Shown one piece after another: positions 10,001 through 21,951 of a stretch of 64,000 bases of DNA. Position 1 is the first letter of the stretch. Each line of letters begins with the position of its first letter. Source of the DNA: Prostheceraeus crozeri (Eukaryota > Platyhelminthes > Polycladida > Euryleptidae); contig CAJQUW010016870.1 of NCBI GenBank assembly GCA_907163375.1, forward strand, positions 248,001 through 312,000, read 5' to 3'. The translations under genes were made by a program, and so were the position numbers. The notes under the pieces were generated by a model. That model was not told where the DNA came from and did no database searches. It saw nothing but the letters and a program-made list of their open reading frames with translations.

Positions 10001-13000
10001 TGGCTTCACTGTGTCAGTTCATGAAAAGTCACGGAAGAGCTTTGGGATAGGCTGTATTCATTAGCCTATTTACACTTCTACAGCTGATTGAATATTGAAA
10101 AGTCCTGAAAAACCTTGCAATGCAGGAGAGCCGTTAAAGAATTGGGACATGAGATGTTGGAACGATCTGGAGGTGCGCGACGAGGTATTTTTAGTGTCGT
10201 GTTCAATTAGGACGGATAACCATAAAAAACACTGGGAACTGCATTATTTTTCAAAAGAGGTTTTCGTCTGAAACTGACTTTCTCACCTTGCCTTCCCCGA
10301 GATACCAAGTTATCTTCATAATCGCTGTAAACGAAGTGAGCACTACATACGAGTGAGATGTTTTTAACGGGAATGAATTTCTTTCTCTATATTTTACTCA
10401 GTCAAGTTTTGAGAAGATCGGAATTACTACACAGAAACAAATGAAATGATAATGTTGAAAATTTTATCGCTCGATTTTAGCAGCGAGGAACACAACATGA
10501 CACATATATCCTCTGAATAATATCAGTCAAAAACAAAATTATAAGTTATATTACTTATATTATTTACTTCAATTGCGAAGACTCCTACAAGTTGTCAAAA
10601 CATGTCAATCAAGAATTTAGTACTTCAATGATAAAAGAAAAATGTGGCCGTCAAATTTTGATCTCTTCAAATATCGATTCAACCTGTGGCATGCCTAAGG
10701 TACCGCACATTTGCTAATTTAGCAATTGAACACAATATTGCATGATGTAATTCAAGCAAAACATTGTAATTTACTGGTCTTTCATGCTTTGCTGCTGGCT
10801 AACTCCAATTTCTTGCCCAAGTATTTTCAGCGGCCGTCGATGTTAAACAAGAAATCGCGGCTTCAGTGCAAGTAACGGTGAATGAATGAAAGCGGGAAGT
10901 CTTTCCCTAATCTAGTTCTGTGGTTGTCGTACGCTGTGGTCATTTCTCTCCTTCTCGTGGAATAATATTCTAACCACAGAATTAGATTCTGTGATTCTAA
11001 CCTATTCCTAGCGTTGTTCTTTTTAGGCTTGCAATATAATTTCCGCGTTGTCTGATGTATGATTCAGATTCTTTGAAGTATATATTAAGGCAACATGAAT
11101 GATGTTTACTTTTGTTCACTTCCGTCATGTTTAAATTTCGTGTTTATGTTTAACTGCTGTGCAGATCACACAAGCCGTTTAATAAATAATTTCATAAAAA
11201 AGTTGAACCATTTTCATATGCAGTTTTCGTGTTGAATTTAATTTCTTAAGTGGTCAGTTGTGGCCAGTAGGCTTTCCGAAAGATAATTGAGAGTTTTCTT
11301 TGATGCAGGATTTTAGCATGAAGAAGACCGAATTTTTCCATGAGAACTGTCAAACAGTGTGAGCTATCATTCAGCTTCATCATGATGTTAAGATTTGTTG
11401 AATGTACAAAAAGATACAGTGCTAATAACATTTACTGAAAAAAAGTTATGTCTTCTGCTAGATTTGTTATTATTCGTTCTGTCACGGATGTTTAGATAGC
11501 AGTATTTTAAAAATTCACATGCTTTCCGCATCATATTTTGCCGCAGTTATGCCTTATCTAGTAAGAATTTACTTCGGACTTCCTGCAGGCAATGTTGTGA
11601 AACATAACATTCTTATCGCCGTGGTTTTTAGTTAAGCAATTTAATTTCCGCGGGATCTGATATGCCTATTAGATTCTTTGAAGTAATTATTAAAGCAGTC
11701 TGAATGATATTTACCTTTGTTCACTTCATCATATTCAAATGGCATGTATATATGTTTAAATGTTATGTAGATCATACATCTACTTTATGTTGCACACTGA
11801 TGTCAATATGCGAACTTCACAAGACGATCAATGATTTACAACCTTTGGATGTAACTTAATCCTTTAATTGTAATGTTTTACAAACTCAATTAAGACTGGT
11901 TGAGGGGCGCAAAGTCTCAAATTTCAGCGACAACTTTTAGGCTACCTTCTATAGGCTAGGTCTAGAGATTTCGTCTTATCGGCATTGGGGTGCACTTCTA
12001 CGCGTAGAAGTAGTGAAGAAAGAAATTGTTGCGATATGATGCTTTCCCCATCATATTTTGTCACAGTGGTGGAAGAGAGTGAGATCGGCTGACACCAATC
12101 TTTTCTGGATTGGTGATAGGAAAAGCAGAGGGTTCCTTAAAACGCAGAGTGAAAGAGAACCGAAATGCCGCCCACCGGTCAATCATATTCTCGCTAAGTA
12201 GCTCTCAAAGTGTAGAATCCGCTTTTCTAGTAAAATATCAAGTGGCCGAATATCTCTCTTCTAAAAGGTATCAATATGCCCCCATTCTTTACTTTAGGAG
12301 TTAGGGAAATTGTTGTTGAAATTTAAAGTTGATATTCTTGATTTATCATTAAAAGTAGGTCTAATCGCCATCCACTGTGCTGAGAAAATTCGCTGAAATG
12401 CTAGGTATACTCAACAAAAGTTATGTCTCCTATCAGTATTATTAGGTCGAATGACGAAATTCTATATTAGTATAAAAGTTACGCCATTTTATGGATAGAT
12501 CTACCTTGATTCTCGAAATTATAGTTCAGTCGAAGTTATAGTTATTTTGTCGAAATTTAACTAACTTTTTAATTGCAAATCTCGAATTTACCCGGGTATG
12601 ACTGAGACTTTAAATAGGGAGTTGTGTCGATGTTGACATATGTGAACTAGGGATTCTAATGATTCCTGATATTGGATGAAATGCCAGCTATTCAGGTCTA
12701 TTCTATTTTTCAACTGAATTTGGAACTCAATATTTAATAATTCTATTTACATTGTGCATATTTTCATTTTCGTGGCTTGCTTCAAGACATCCCATTTACG
12801 TATACATTTTTTTTGACACAATGTTCTGCCACTGTGTGATGAACATGCACTATTACTTCATCGCAGTTACTTGTGCATATTTTTAAGGATTGATCCATAT
12901 TGCCGACATTAAACACAGTAAATCTCGGCTCAAAACAAAATTATTTCAGGTTCTCCAAATTCTCAAACTCCGTGGACGACAGTGGATAAATCATCGCGGT

Positions 13001-14082
13001 TGGTCATAACATCAACTCATCACTGATTTGGCCAAGTGTTCAAAAATTTTGTTGACTGTTACCGAAAATGGAATTACTATTGAATCTCTCATTTCGACTT
13101 GAAACCCTGTCGGGCCTTGAGAGAGGTGAGCATGAAATAAGTTAGTAGTACTAGATTTCGTTGCACTGGTATATGATAATTGAAATGAAATCTGGTCGAT
13201 ATGAAATAATAGCTAGAATTTGATGAAATCGACTTCGAGCAGTTCGAGAATTTGAAGCTGGTAACTTGTAATAGTGTCTATTATTGCGGTAAATCAAGAG
13301 TGCCCAGATTCATCAAAATAAAAAGCATTTCCATTCTTTATTTAGATTATATTGCTGTCGGCTTCCAGACGCATATTGATTTTAATCAATCTACTCATTC
13401 ATTAATTCTTTTACTCTTGTGAAATTTACTATTAAATGTACGATATACACAGTTATGACTTGCTTGATTTTAAAATCTTCCTACAGATATGCCTAATTGC
13501 ATACTTGCCAGCTGGGAAATCAAAAGTAGGCCTACTTATTCTGGTTATCTTACATTCAACTTTCCCTGTATTGACCTAGCAGATATGGAATTTCTGCAAT
13601 GAAATCTCTCATTAGTAGAACTGTAAATGCGGAGGGGCCGGCCTATAAGACATAGAAATTTTCTTCGACCATTCATTAAAAATGTATGGAATTATAAAGC
13701 AACTACTATATACTATGTCGTTGAATCGAAAGCGCGGTCTAGGCGATCCTAGGCATCTTGGGAGATGTAGCAAAAGTAGACTACCCGTGTTCTATTTCAT
13801 TTCAACTGCCCAGGGCTCTTCTATAAGAATCATTTTTCAATTTGCTTTACAAAGCTCGTGCTAATCAGTGTCAATGACATCTGCTAGAACATTGGATTTA
13901 GGCTCTAAAATTGAACAATGATAAAGATTCTTAACTATAATGCTTATTAGATTGAAGAGCTTTGCCGTTTCCATAAAATATGACCAGTGCGGGAACTTAA
14001 TAGACACGTAAATATTTTAATTAACGGTAGCAAGGAAATATTCGGTCGCTGAAACTATCTAATTAAGCCTAATTTATTCTAG
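7041..14082. other. Seven kilobases with no recognised gene
   Basis: I find no exon chain, conserved motif or intact element. A diverged duplication is visible: 11035-11175 resembles 11637-11780 (both run from TTTCCGCG through GATTCTTTGAAGTA to ATGTTTAA), and a CATCATATTTTG word recurs near 11530 and 12049. Upstream exons of the host gene may be hidden here, but none could be phase-matched. Confidence 0.5.
11035..11780. repeat. Diverged direct duplication, about 600-bp spacing
   Basis: Segments 11035-11175 and 11637-11780 share an ordered series of words (TTTCCGCG, GATTCTTTGAAGTA, GAATGATgTTTAC, TTTGTTCACTTC, TGTTTAA) with small gaps between them. This is an old local duplication or two copies of one repeat. 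Confidence 0.5.
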
Positions 14083-14251
14083 GTCCGTCGTCTCTCCGTT
14101 ATCGGTGGAAGGAATGAATCTGAATTGGTGAAAAGAATATTCGACACGCTGTTATCGCACAACGTACAGTTGCAGTGCAACTTAGATGGGAGGATCGGAT
14201 CCAAAGGATTTAAGTTTGGGTTGAAAGGCCCATTCTTACAGCTAGTTTTCG
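14083..14251 (+). CDS. Host split gene, visible exon 1
   Basis: The exon lies between a pyrimidine-rich acceptor (TTTATTCTAG) and a consensus donor (G|GTAAGT). Only one frame is open: it starts in phase 0 (VRRLSVIGGRNESELVKRI) and ends after one base of a codon. It encodes 56 residues with a predicted helix followed by a basic, Gly/Lys/Phe-rich segment. The next exon (14753) begins with the two bases needed to complete the split codon. No earlier exon could be matched, so the start of the gene is outside what I can see. The segment alone superficially resembles DUF4806-type domains, but the phase-linked downstream sequence does not support that name. Confidence 0.6.
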
Positions 14252-14752
14252 GTAAGTTAAGATGTCAAGACTAAAAACAATCCCTGAATTAATGTCTGCT
14301 TTGTTGCATGTTAACATGATTAGATGCACATTACTAGTGGTTATTTGATTTCTGAAGTCTTCAGTTATAATGTTTTGTGATATTCCATCCCAGAATTTTA
14401 ATTTTCGTTTATCTAGTTCATTCAGTTTTCGTTATTGTATTCGGTTTTGTGTATTTTTAATATTTCATTATTGTTTGATAATTGAAAAAGACTGTGGAAG
14501 CATTATTGGAAAATTACCGTCATTTATTTGATTAGCATTTAGCCATTTTAATTGTGCAAATAATGCTTCTCAGTTACTTGCATAATACATGTATTTTCAA
14601 TAAGTTTGTAGCCAGAGTAGAAATGATTGTATATGTATAAATAGTAAACAAAGCATGATTATTGTACTGTTCTACGAAATTTATCAGCTTCTCAAAAGCA
14701 GTTTCACTCGGTCAAAAGAAATAAAATAAAATGAATTGAAGTAATTTTTCAG

Positions 14753-14856
14753 CCAAATTCATTGAAGTTGTCAAAGCATATTTGCAAGAAATCCCTGTCA
14801 CAAAAAGGTTTTGTTGCACCGGAATTGAGCCTCCCTTTCGAGGTGCTGTCCCGCAA
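14753..14856 (+). CDS. Host split gene, visible exon 2
   Basis: The acceptor is TAATTTTTCAG and the donor is CAA|GTATGT. The exon enters in phase 1 (completing an Ala codon with the last base of exon 1) and leaves in phase 0. It encodes KFIEVVKAYLQEIPVTKRF, then CCTGIEPPFRGAVPQ: a short amphipathic helix followed by a Cys/Pro-rich turn. It is 502 bp downstream of exon 1. It is too short to be obvious as an open frame; the evidence is splice borders plus exact phase agreement with both neighbours. Confidence 0.6.
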
Positions 14857-16700
14857 GTATGTTTCTTTTGTCCCAGTGATGATGCCAGCTGGTCCAGTAA
14901 TGGATGCAATCTCTCACATCTTAAGATACATAAATTCGTCTAGTCTAAACGTGGAATTTCTTTGAAAATGAGGGTCTTTCAATATTCAATTGTTGTAGGG
15001 ACTCCATTATCATGATGGTAGACCTAATAGCAAAAAAGCAATTTGTATTTAGACGGGCGCTTTTCCACGAGGCATGATTATGGTGGTCGATGACCATCTG
15101 AAAGCTATCAGGCTCATGGGGTCACTCCAACAACTAAACGTGGAAGTTGTAATCACATTGAAATTCTATCTATGTATACAGTGCTTTCATTCTTTACATA
15201 TGCGCAATAGTTTACCTGCATAAATTTACTCGGCCTGGGTAAAAAATGCAAGTTTGCCGCGTATGACCATTGAGAGGCAGTTTTTGAGATATATTGTACA
15301 ATGCTTTAATCGCGTTGTTCTAATAACAATAGGGACTGTAGGAGTGGTTGTGAGTATACAATAATGTATTTGTTTCTTCTATACCATTGGTTTCAAATTT
15401 GCCATTTTTATGAAAATTATCATATCTAGAAAATTAATTGAGCTATTTATCGGTTCTGTTTTATGGTAAGATGAAGTGATGAATCAACAGCATTAAACCG
15501 TTTTAAAAAAGTGTGGGTTTCGGTTGCAGACCGAAAAGACAGTTAAAATGTCATCAATGTACTTTATGTAAAAACCGACATTGCTTCCTATAATGTCTAA
15601 TGAGAATTCAACTACAGGAGGTTCAATGGAGGTTCCCATGCTCATTTCTTCTTTTTGCGGGTAGTTTTCATAGTGAAGCAGGTCTATTATTATCTGCTTG
15701 GATAAACAAATACGTGAAAGGTTGACTCCCTTCTAAAATCGTTTCATATTGATATCCCGACAAAGGCAATTTTAAAGTACTCATTTATTGAAAATTTTGT
15801 TTATGAAAATACGGTATTCATATAGCGCACAATACAAAAGTTTCAAGGTGCTCAATGTACGCTCTCCTTACTGACTTCCCCGTTTTTCGTCCTTGTCCAC
15901 GCTGAACGGGGGTCAGTTAGCGCAGTCCATACACAAAAATTGTTCAACCATTCTACATGAAGTCATTTCTTCATTCGCATTATTTTATGACTAATTGTAA
16001 CAAATCACAACCACCTTCCTTGCATTGATTTTCTTTCCTTTAAGTCCTGCATATATTGCATCATTGTTATTGATCGTTGTCACGGTCACTGATGATGGCA
16101 TCTTGTCTACTGAAACATATCTGCGAATACATTATCTCCGATGAATTTTAATCAACTGGGATCGTCATATCCACCGGATGTTGTAAACTTTTATCTTGAA
16201 ATATTAAAACGACACCATTTCAGTGACATAGCAGCTATGTGGGTGTAAAACGGTGCCATTTCCGTTACAGATTCTGTGAAGAAACAGCAGTTTCCAACGA
16301 TAACTTCCAAGAATTTTGAGGAGATCTCCAGCAGGTATATGCGTGGTACAAGGGACGGCAAAGGTGGGCGGCGACAACGAGAGTTTAGATGAAGGAGGCG
16401 GAGGCCCAAGCGCAGTTAAGTCACAGTGATTTATGTGACTCGGACTAAGTGGACTCGGACTATTGAGTGGTCTTCTCTGACTTTCACTTTCATAGATGCG
16501 CTACGCGCGCCAGTAGCTTTTTTTATAGTTTCATTGATCACATCGCCTGATGAACCGTTGAATTTCAAGTTTTATTCAACTTATTTTTATGAAAATGTTC
16601 ATTGAGGCTATGAAGCTTTATGACAAATTTCATCGGAGATTAGTTCTTTATGCTTCCTGTTTAGATTGTATTCCGGGTATTATCACCTCTGTACCCATGA
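14857..16700. other. Intron sequence, nothing recognised
   Basis: First part of intron 2-3. AT-rich, with no open segment bordered by splice sites and no identifiable element. Confidence 0.5.
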
Positions 16701-16704
16701 CTCA

Positions 16705-17255
16705 GAAAATGAAGAAATTCATCTTCATTAATCATTTTCTTTTTAGTTGAAATTAATGAATTTTTAAGTCTTTTTGGGCACAAAAATTAATAAATTATGT
16801 CAAGTTATATTTCGCCGATCTGACTTTGTCAATTGAAATAGAAAGAAATCATATGAAAAAATTCAGGAAGTCAAATGCCAAATCATTCGAAATCTCTACA
16901 AAATTACAAACTGTCAATATCGATATCTAACAAATATACACATATACCACAGCTCATTGATTGTCGTAGTTCTGTCAGTACAACAAGAATCAATGAACTT
17001 TAGTATATGTGTATATTTGGTAGATGTCGACATTGACATTGATGGTTTGTAATTTTGTACAGAGATTTCAAATGATTTAGCATTTGACTTCCAAAATTTT
17101 TACTTAGGACTTCTTTCTATCTCAATTGATGAGACCAGATCGACGAAATATATTTTGTCATAATTTATTGATTTTGTGCGTAGAAAGACTGAAGAATAAT
17201 AATATTTCATTGATTTCAACTATAAAGGAAAATGATATGAGAATCTTTCTTTACC
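16705..17255. repeat. Large imperfect palindrome (fold-back or MITE-like)
   Basis: The left arm (about 16705-16955) and right arm (about 17000-17255) are imperfect reverse complements with a spacer of roughly 45 bp. Diagnostic pairs are AAATATACACATATA at 16932 against TATATGTGTATATTT at 17002, and ATAAATTATG at 16789 against its complement at 17160. Identity is highest near the centre and falls towards the ends. No coding capacity was seen. Confidence 0.75.
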
Positions 17256-17259
17256 AGAT

Positions 17260-18534
17260 CAATAAAAATTGCCAAGAATTGCTAATATTATTATTATTAT
17301 CTGCCTTTCAGATTTTTCCAGGTTGCTTGATAATCATGATTCGTATCCAGATTAATTATCTTTCCTGTAATTGCAGTTGAGACATAGTCGTGAATTTACT
17401 ATCATTACCGCGTAGCTGTTATTATTTTGCAATCTTAAACTGCAGCTTCTGTAAAAAAGTCACATCAATTTCATTTTGTCTTGTAATAAGTGGGAAATGT
17501 GTTACTTAAAACTGTTGCTAAGACATTGCTTAAATGGCATTGATAATATGCTCGAACTTAATTTCAATTTCATATCAAGTCTCTAGCTCATTCAAAATTC
17601 AACGGTTCATCCGTAATTTTTTACTCCCTACCACGCTTCAGTATTCTTTACCGGACAGTAATTCTAAGACTTGTTAAAATGAAATTTATTATATAGATGG
17701 CTTTTAGTAGATGACGCCACGTCGAGAGGAGATTGAACACTCTTCACAACATTTGTGCTATTGTAAAAGGTTTTTTATTCAAGTCTAATCAATCCTTTTC
17801 TGTTAGAAATCATACGATATAGTTAGATGCAGTACTTAATGGAAATATTGAATAGCTCTCTTCTAACTACTTTATAACAAATAAAAATAATAACTGTAGC
17901 TGAGCAAGACTGTAGTAGCTAAAGATTAAAATACTTACTAGTTGTCCGTCATATCCTATAGAAATGAATCGCTGTTTTTGGGTATAGTTAGTTATAGTTC
18001 TTAGTAGCATTTTGAAATTTTCTGTCTGCTAGAGGTTGGATTTTTCAGATGGAGGATTGCCTTTGAAGAGCTAATTGATCCTTTTCTGCAAAAGCCTCCG
18101 AGTTTCTCCGATGCAGCACTGATGGCAGTGTCAATTTATTTATGCTAATGCAAGAAAGGATGGCCAATTGCAGTCATGCTCATAGCTATTTCTTTCATTT
18201 TTAAGTGATTATGTTGGTTGTTAGAAAACTAGGTCATCAGATATTTCTAATAAGGACTGTATATACACATAAATAATTTATTCTAGAATCTCTGTTTTAA
18301 TGTCTAAATAAAATTCAGCGTGTTCATTTTGACAAGTCTCATATCATGTAATTCTGTATCAGATTTTAATACTTGTGTGATTATGCGATTGTTTCAGTCC
18401 CCTTTTTATGATGAGAACATACACATTTGAACTTCAGAATTGTATTTTATCTCGCAAACAGCACAGCTATCCGCTTCGTAAGTTTAACCAATTAAATCAG
18501 GAAGGGAGTTTAGAATTGCAGTCAGCTTGATTAT
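17260..18534. other. Intron sequence, nothing recognised
   Basis: AT-rich intron DNA. A short open segment after an acceptor-like site at 18049 runs to a stop after about 34 codons, but it does not fit the phase of neighbouring exons and was not called. Confidence 0.45.
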
Positions 18535-18854
18535 CCCATGAAGTGCGACACAGGTGCGTCAATCTTGCGATTTTCTTTTCTGCAGTACCGCATTAGTTCC
18601 GTTCCCGATTATCCATCTTGGCCACAGCAACAATGCCGTAACACTAGTTATGGCGATACATATAATAGCTACGCTATTGATGTAGCCTACACATCACCCG
18701 CCATATTTTGAGCCAGAGATACGGGGATGTATCGCCATAACTAGTGTCACGGCATTGTTGCTGTGGCCCAGATAGATAATCGGGAATTGAAAAAATGCGG
18801 TATTGCAGGAAAGCAAATCGCAAGATTGACGCACCCGCGTCGGCACTTCATGGG
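18535..18854. mobile_element. Fold-back element with 127-bp terminal inverted repeats
   Basis: The left arm 18535-18661 and the right arm 18727-18854 are reverse complements with roughly 10 to 15 per cent mismatch. Both arms start CCCATGAAGTGC and run to ATGTATCGCC; a 65-bp spacer separates them. There is no coding frame. Clear terminal boundaries and high arm similarity suggest a non-autonomous MITE or fold-back element; no target duplication is obvious. Confidence 0.75.
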
Positions 18855-19145
18855 TAGCACCTCATTTCGGTGTCGGCTCGGTGTGGAGCCGCTGCGTGCA
18901 CGGTAAATGCATGCGCGCTGACGACGGGTATTTTGTGGCAACATTGGGCTATTTTTTGCTGGGCCAACGTCGTTTACACGCCGGTGCATATGGGCTTACG
19001 TGGGATTAAATGGACTAAAACGGCCATTTCCTGATGGTGGCCGGCACCTGCTACCATTCGGGTAGCCCACGGGGCCATTGGGCAAAACGGTATCTTCCCA
19101 TGTTGGGGCCGACGGGGCTGTGCTACTTGGGGTATGTCCCCCTGC
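18855..19145. other. GC-rich island of unknown nature
   Basis: This stretch is much richer in G+C and CpG than the surroundings and has repeated TGGGCC- and CATATGGGC-type words. It lies exactly between the fold-back element and the Penelope-like fragment. It could be the 5' side of either element or a separate insertion. Confidence 0.4.
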
Positions 19146-20000
19146 AATACAAGTCAGGTCTTGTACGAGCTCAGAAAATCTGTTCATTGTCAACTTTGGC
19201 AGCTAAAAAGTCCATGCTATTTGTGACTTTAAGTGATAATGGTTATCCTGAGCATTTTATAAATAAGTGCAACTGTATTTCTGATGTTGAACCGATGATT
19301 GGTCCCAAATGTAAAGATATTTACATCCGTCTACCTTCTGTCGGTGATTCTTTGTCAGGACTGATTCGTAGACGCATTTTTATAGCCACGAAACAGGCTT
19401 ACCCTTCGTGTAGGCCGGTGTTCACTTATGTCACAACGCGTATTCCTGTGCGCTTTTTGAAAGAACCAGTTCCATTTCTGAGGAGGTCGTATGTGATCTA
19501 TGATTTTACCTGTGACAGTGGAAGCATTTACATCGGCCGAACAGATAGGAACCTGGGTGTTCGAATTGTAGAACATTCACCTCGTTGACTTCTTACATGT
19601 AAATTCATCAACTCGTAATCCATCCTCATCTATTTGCAGGCACGCAGTTCAATGTAATTCATTTGTTGGCGATACGTTTTCATCATATTCTTCGATTTCA
19701 TGTTCTTCCAGTCAAAGTGTTAAGTTACGTATTCTGGAAGTTTTGTTCATTCTTGGTCGCAATCCTGGTCTTTGTGTCCAAAATGAGTTCGTTTACACTA
19801 TGTTACGCCGTGGTGATTGGAAGTTCGTTAGCATCTTTTTCAGTTGTGTTCCCAGTTTTCCCGTGTTGTTGCATTTCATTTCACTTGGTCGCTGCACCTG
19901 AATAGAGACCACGAAAGCGCTCGTGCATTACGTTCTTATTACATTGTTTTGATTTTCGTGTTTATTGCTATTGGGTACTGTTTTGGATTAATGACTTAGG
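19146..20000 (+). mobile_element. Penelope-like element, 5'-truncated (second lineage)
   Basis: The plus-strand frame 19146-19588 encodes the C-terminal part of a Penelope-like polyprotein: YKSGLVRAQKICS, a linker with NGYPEHFINK, and the GIY-YIG nuclease core (YDFTCDSGSIYIGRTDRN, then VRIVEHS). The conserved tail (LRILEVLFILGRNPGLCVQ, about 19720-19780) follows in another frame. The reverse transcriptase is absent, consistent with 5' truncation. The 3' untranslated part (19875-19997) is shared with the relic at 6876-7000. Sequence is clearly distinct from the 26.6-39 kb array family. Confidence 0.8.
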
Positions 20001-20216
20001 CGACTATCTTCATTTTCAAATGCATTGGCCATCACAGCTGCTTCAGAAATAGGCATGATTTCATGATTCTATTAAGATTAAGTGAGTAAAAATTCATATT
20101 TTAACCAAGTGATGTTAATAAATGATGTAACTAAATGAAGATGAATACTCACGGCCAAAAAAACGAGGACACCAGAAGAGGTCATCTTTATCAACGAATC
20201 AAACGTTTAATAGGAT

Positions 20217-20850
20217 GTGTGGCCGCCACACTTCCGCATGTACGAGCGTAGTAACCAGCTCGAGACACTGTTCATCAGCAGGTCCTGGATGATGGTTTAC
20301 TTTGAGCTACGTCTCCATAACGATGCGTGCAACGTGAGGTCGGGCCTTATTCTGTTGGAGAATGAGATCATGTTCGTGGACAGCAAAACTGACGACGGGG
20401 ATGGATATCTGATGCAGATATCCTGAGGAGTTCCATATTCCACCCCAAATCATCACAGACCCGCCATGATACCTATCGTGCTCACAAATGCAGGTCGCCG
20501 AGTACCGCTCATTTGCCATTCGCCGAACTCTCAGTCATCCATTGGCAAAATCGAGGCAAAATCGGCTTTCGTCTGTCCACAAAACTCTATCCTATTATAA
20601 ACTCCAACTGAGATGATCTAGACACTACTGCTTCCGACGACGCTTGTGAATTGGAGACCATGGAATCCGCTGAGCAGATTGACGCGCAAGAAGTCTAGCC
20701 ATTGCAGCACGACTTGTGGCCGTTCGCACAGAGGTAGAGATACTGCATTTACGTTCCCATTCTCTAGAGAGGCGAGAGACTGAATAGAATCTGTTCCTCT
20801 TTATCCTCACCACCAACTTTCGACCTTGTTCAGGATATATCAAGCGCTGT
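20217..20850 (-). pseudogene. Tc1-type transposase, decayed copy
   Basis: The segment carries the catalytic-core neighbourhood of a Tc1 DDE transposase: WTDESRF (about 20560), GGSVMIWGGI, and LQQNKARPHVARI (where the usual motif is LQQDNARPHVA, so the conserved Asp is changed). Upstream (about 20780-20840) it reads GRKLVVRIKRNRF, an HTH linker region. Several stops break the frame. Confidence 0.7.
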
Positions 20851-21191
20851 CACCCTGTATTCCCTGCTTACGTCGAACGAGCCTGTCTATCCGATAGCGA
20901 TTCCATCAGCGTTCAACCTTTGATTTCGACAAGTTGAGTATAAATACAGTCCAACGAATTGACTTTCCGGCCTCCAGATAACCAACGCATCGACCTTTGT
21001 CAAACTCTGACAGCTACTGCATGTCAGTTTTTTACCTATTTAGGCAGATAAAATGCGTGTGGCGATCATTAAAACCACATTGACAACAGACTGAGTTTTG
21101 CTCATATGATGCCAAAATGCGTTGCAATACCGATCATACTTCGACTATCGACTGCAAACATTCGATTTAACTTTTGACTATTTATTCGACA

Positions 21192-21400
21192 AGCACAAGA
21201 TCGAAAGTTGGTGGAGACAAAGAGGGTCAACGAAATTCTCGAAGATCAACCAAATCCTCCTTCAGATTTGAGAACACTTGCACAGCGACTAGTGGGCGAG
21301 TGGAGCACGATACCTCAAATCGTCATCCAGGACCTACTGAACAGTGTCCCGAACCGGATGCAACAGTGCATGCAGAGGTGCGGTGGCCACACATGTAATG
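21192..21400 (+). pseudogene. Tc1-type transposase, internally deleted copy
   Basis: This begins with the same GATCGAAAGTTGGTGG word that marks the N-terminal region of the left copy (there on the minus strand near 20810-20825). It then passes almost directly to the C-terminal end (RTLAQRLVGEWSTIPQIVIQ, then RCGGHT). The catalytic centre is missing. Confidence 0.65.
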
Positions 21401-21775
21401 AAACGTTTAATTCGTTAGTAAAGATCTCGTTTTTTGGCCGCGAGTTTATAAGTGATAACATCATGTAGGCAATGTACATCTGTATTCAACAGAAATTACT
21501 TGTTTTCATGTTCCTAACGAGTAAACTTGTAATATGAAACAAAATTCCACGTAACTTTTTGGTCTAACTATTTAATGCGGAATGAAACGCAAAAACTCGG
21601 GCTACTGATTCGCATCCCCTTTAACCGGTGACCGAGAGCAAAATAGTGTCCAAATTATCTGACAACTTAGGTTGCATTCCCAGTGTATTCACCTCGCCAT
21701 GTCTGAAATGAACGCACCGCACCTATCAATTAGCAAAATACCAATTTCATTCCGGATTGTTTCATTGCTTTGTAG

Positions 21776-21951
21776 GCTAAAGCGCGTGCAAGTTTAAAAG
21801 TCGGTGTTCTCGGTGCCAACGCCACAGGAGCCGTAAATTACCTAAAAAGCAAATTTGGTCGCGATGCAAATGTTACTATTGACACCTTCTGCTCAACAAA
21901 ATTGGAACATTTTCCAACTAATCCGAACGATGCCCCTAAAGTTGTGAAAAG
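21776..21951 (+). CDS. Host split gene, visible exon 3
   Basis: The acceptor is CATTGCTTTGTAG and the donor is AAAAG|GTAAAT. The exon enters in phase 0, as exon 2 requires, and leaves after two bases of an Arg codon, which exon 4 completes. It encodes AKARASLKVGVLGANATGAV, then KSKFGRDANVTIDTFC and KLEHFPTNPNDAPKVVKR. The GVLGANATGAV word looks like a dinucleotide-binding loop, but the rest does not continue as an oxidoreductase. The stretch ID.F....LEHFPTNP..A is reminiscent of a segment in stonustoxin-like proteins (F.GD..LE..PTT..DA); this is weak evidence. Confidence 0.65.

Larger units (their letters stand above)
20148..21444. mobile_element. Rearranged Tc1/mariner element
   Basis: Ends are inverted repeats: CTCACGGCCAAAAAAACGAG at 20148 and its complement ending at 21444. 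The minus strand of the left half encodes Tc1 transposase signatures (RYHGGSVMIWGGI and ILQQNKARPHVARI, at about 20307-20519), with the N-terminal part up to about 20850. The plus strand of the right half encodes another Tc1 C-terminus (LVGEWSTIPQIVIQDLLNSV, about 21290-21355, then RCGGHT). Both ends of the element therefore carry the 3' end of a transposase gene, pointing outwards. The gene copies contain stops and deletions; the element is inactive. Confidence 0.8.

Noticed and set aside
12067-12268. Possible upstream exon of the host gene (acceptor at 12066, donor-like AAAAGGTATCA)
   Set aside because: The frame that starts at the acceptor has a stop, the other open frame leaves in phase 2, which does not fit exon 1 (phase 0), and the acceptor lies in a repeated word (CATCATATTTTG).
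18049-18152. Possible small exon after a TTTTTCAG acceptor
   Set aside because: It ends in a stop after about 34 codons and its phase does not match exons 2 or 3.
21776-21951. Reading the GVLGANATGAV word as the FAD/NAD-binding loop of a prenylcysteine-oxidase-like enzyme
   Set aside because: The canonical GxGxxG pattern is not met, and the phase-linked exons that follow do not look like an oxidoreductase.
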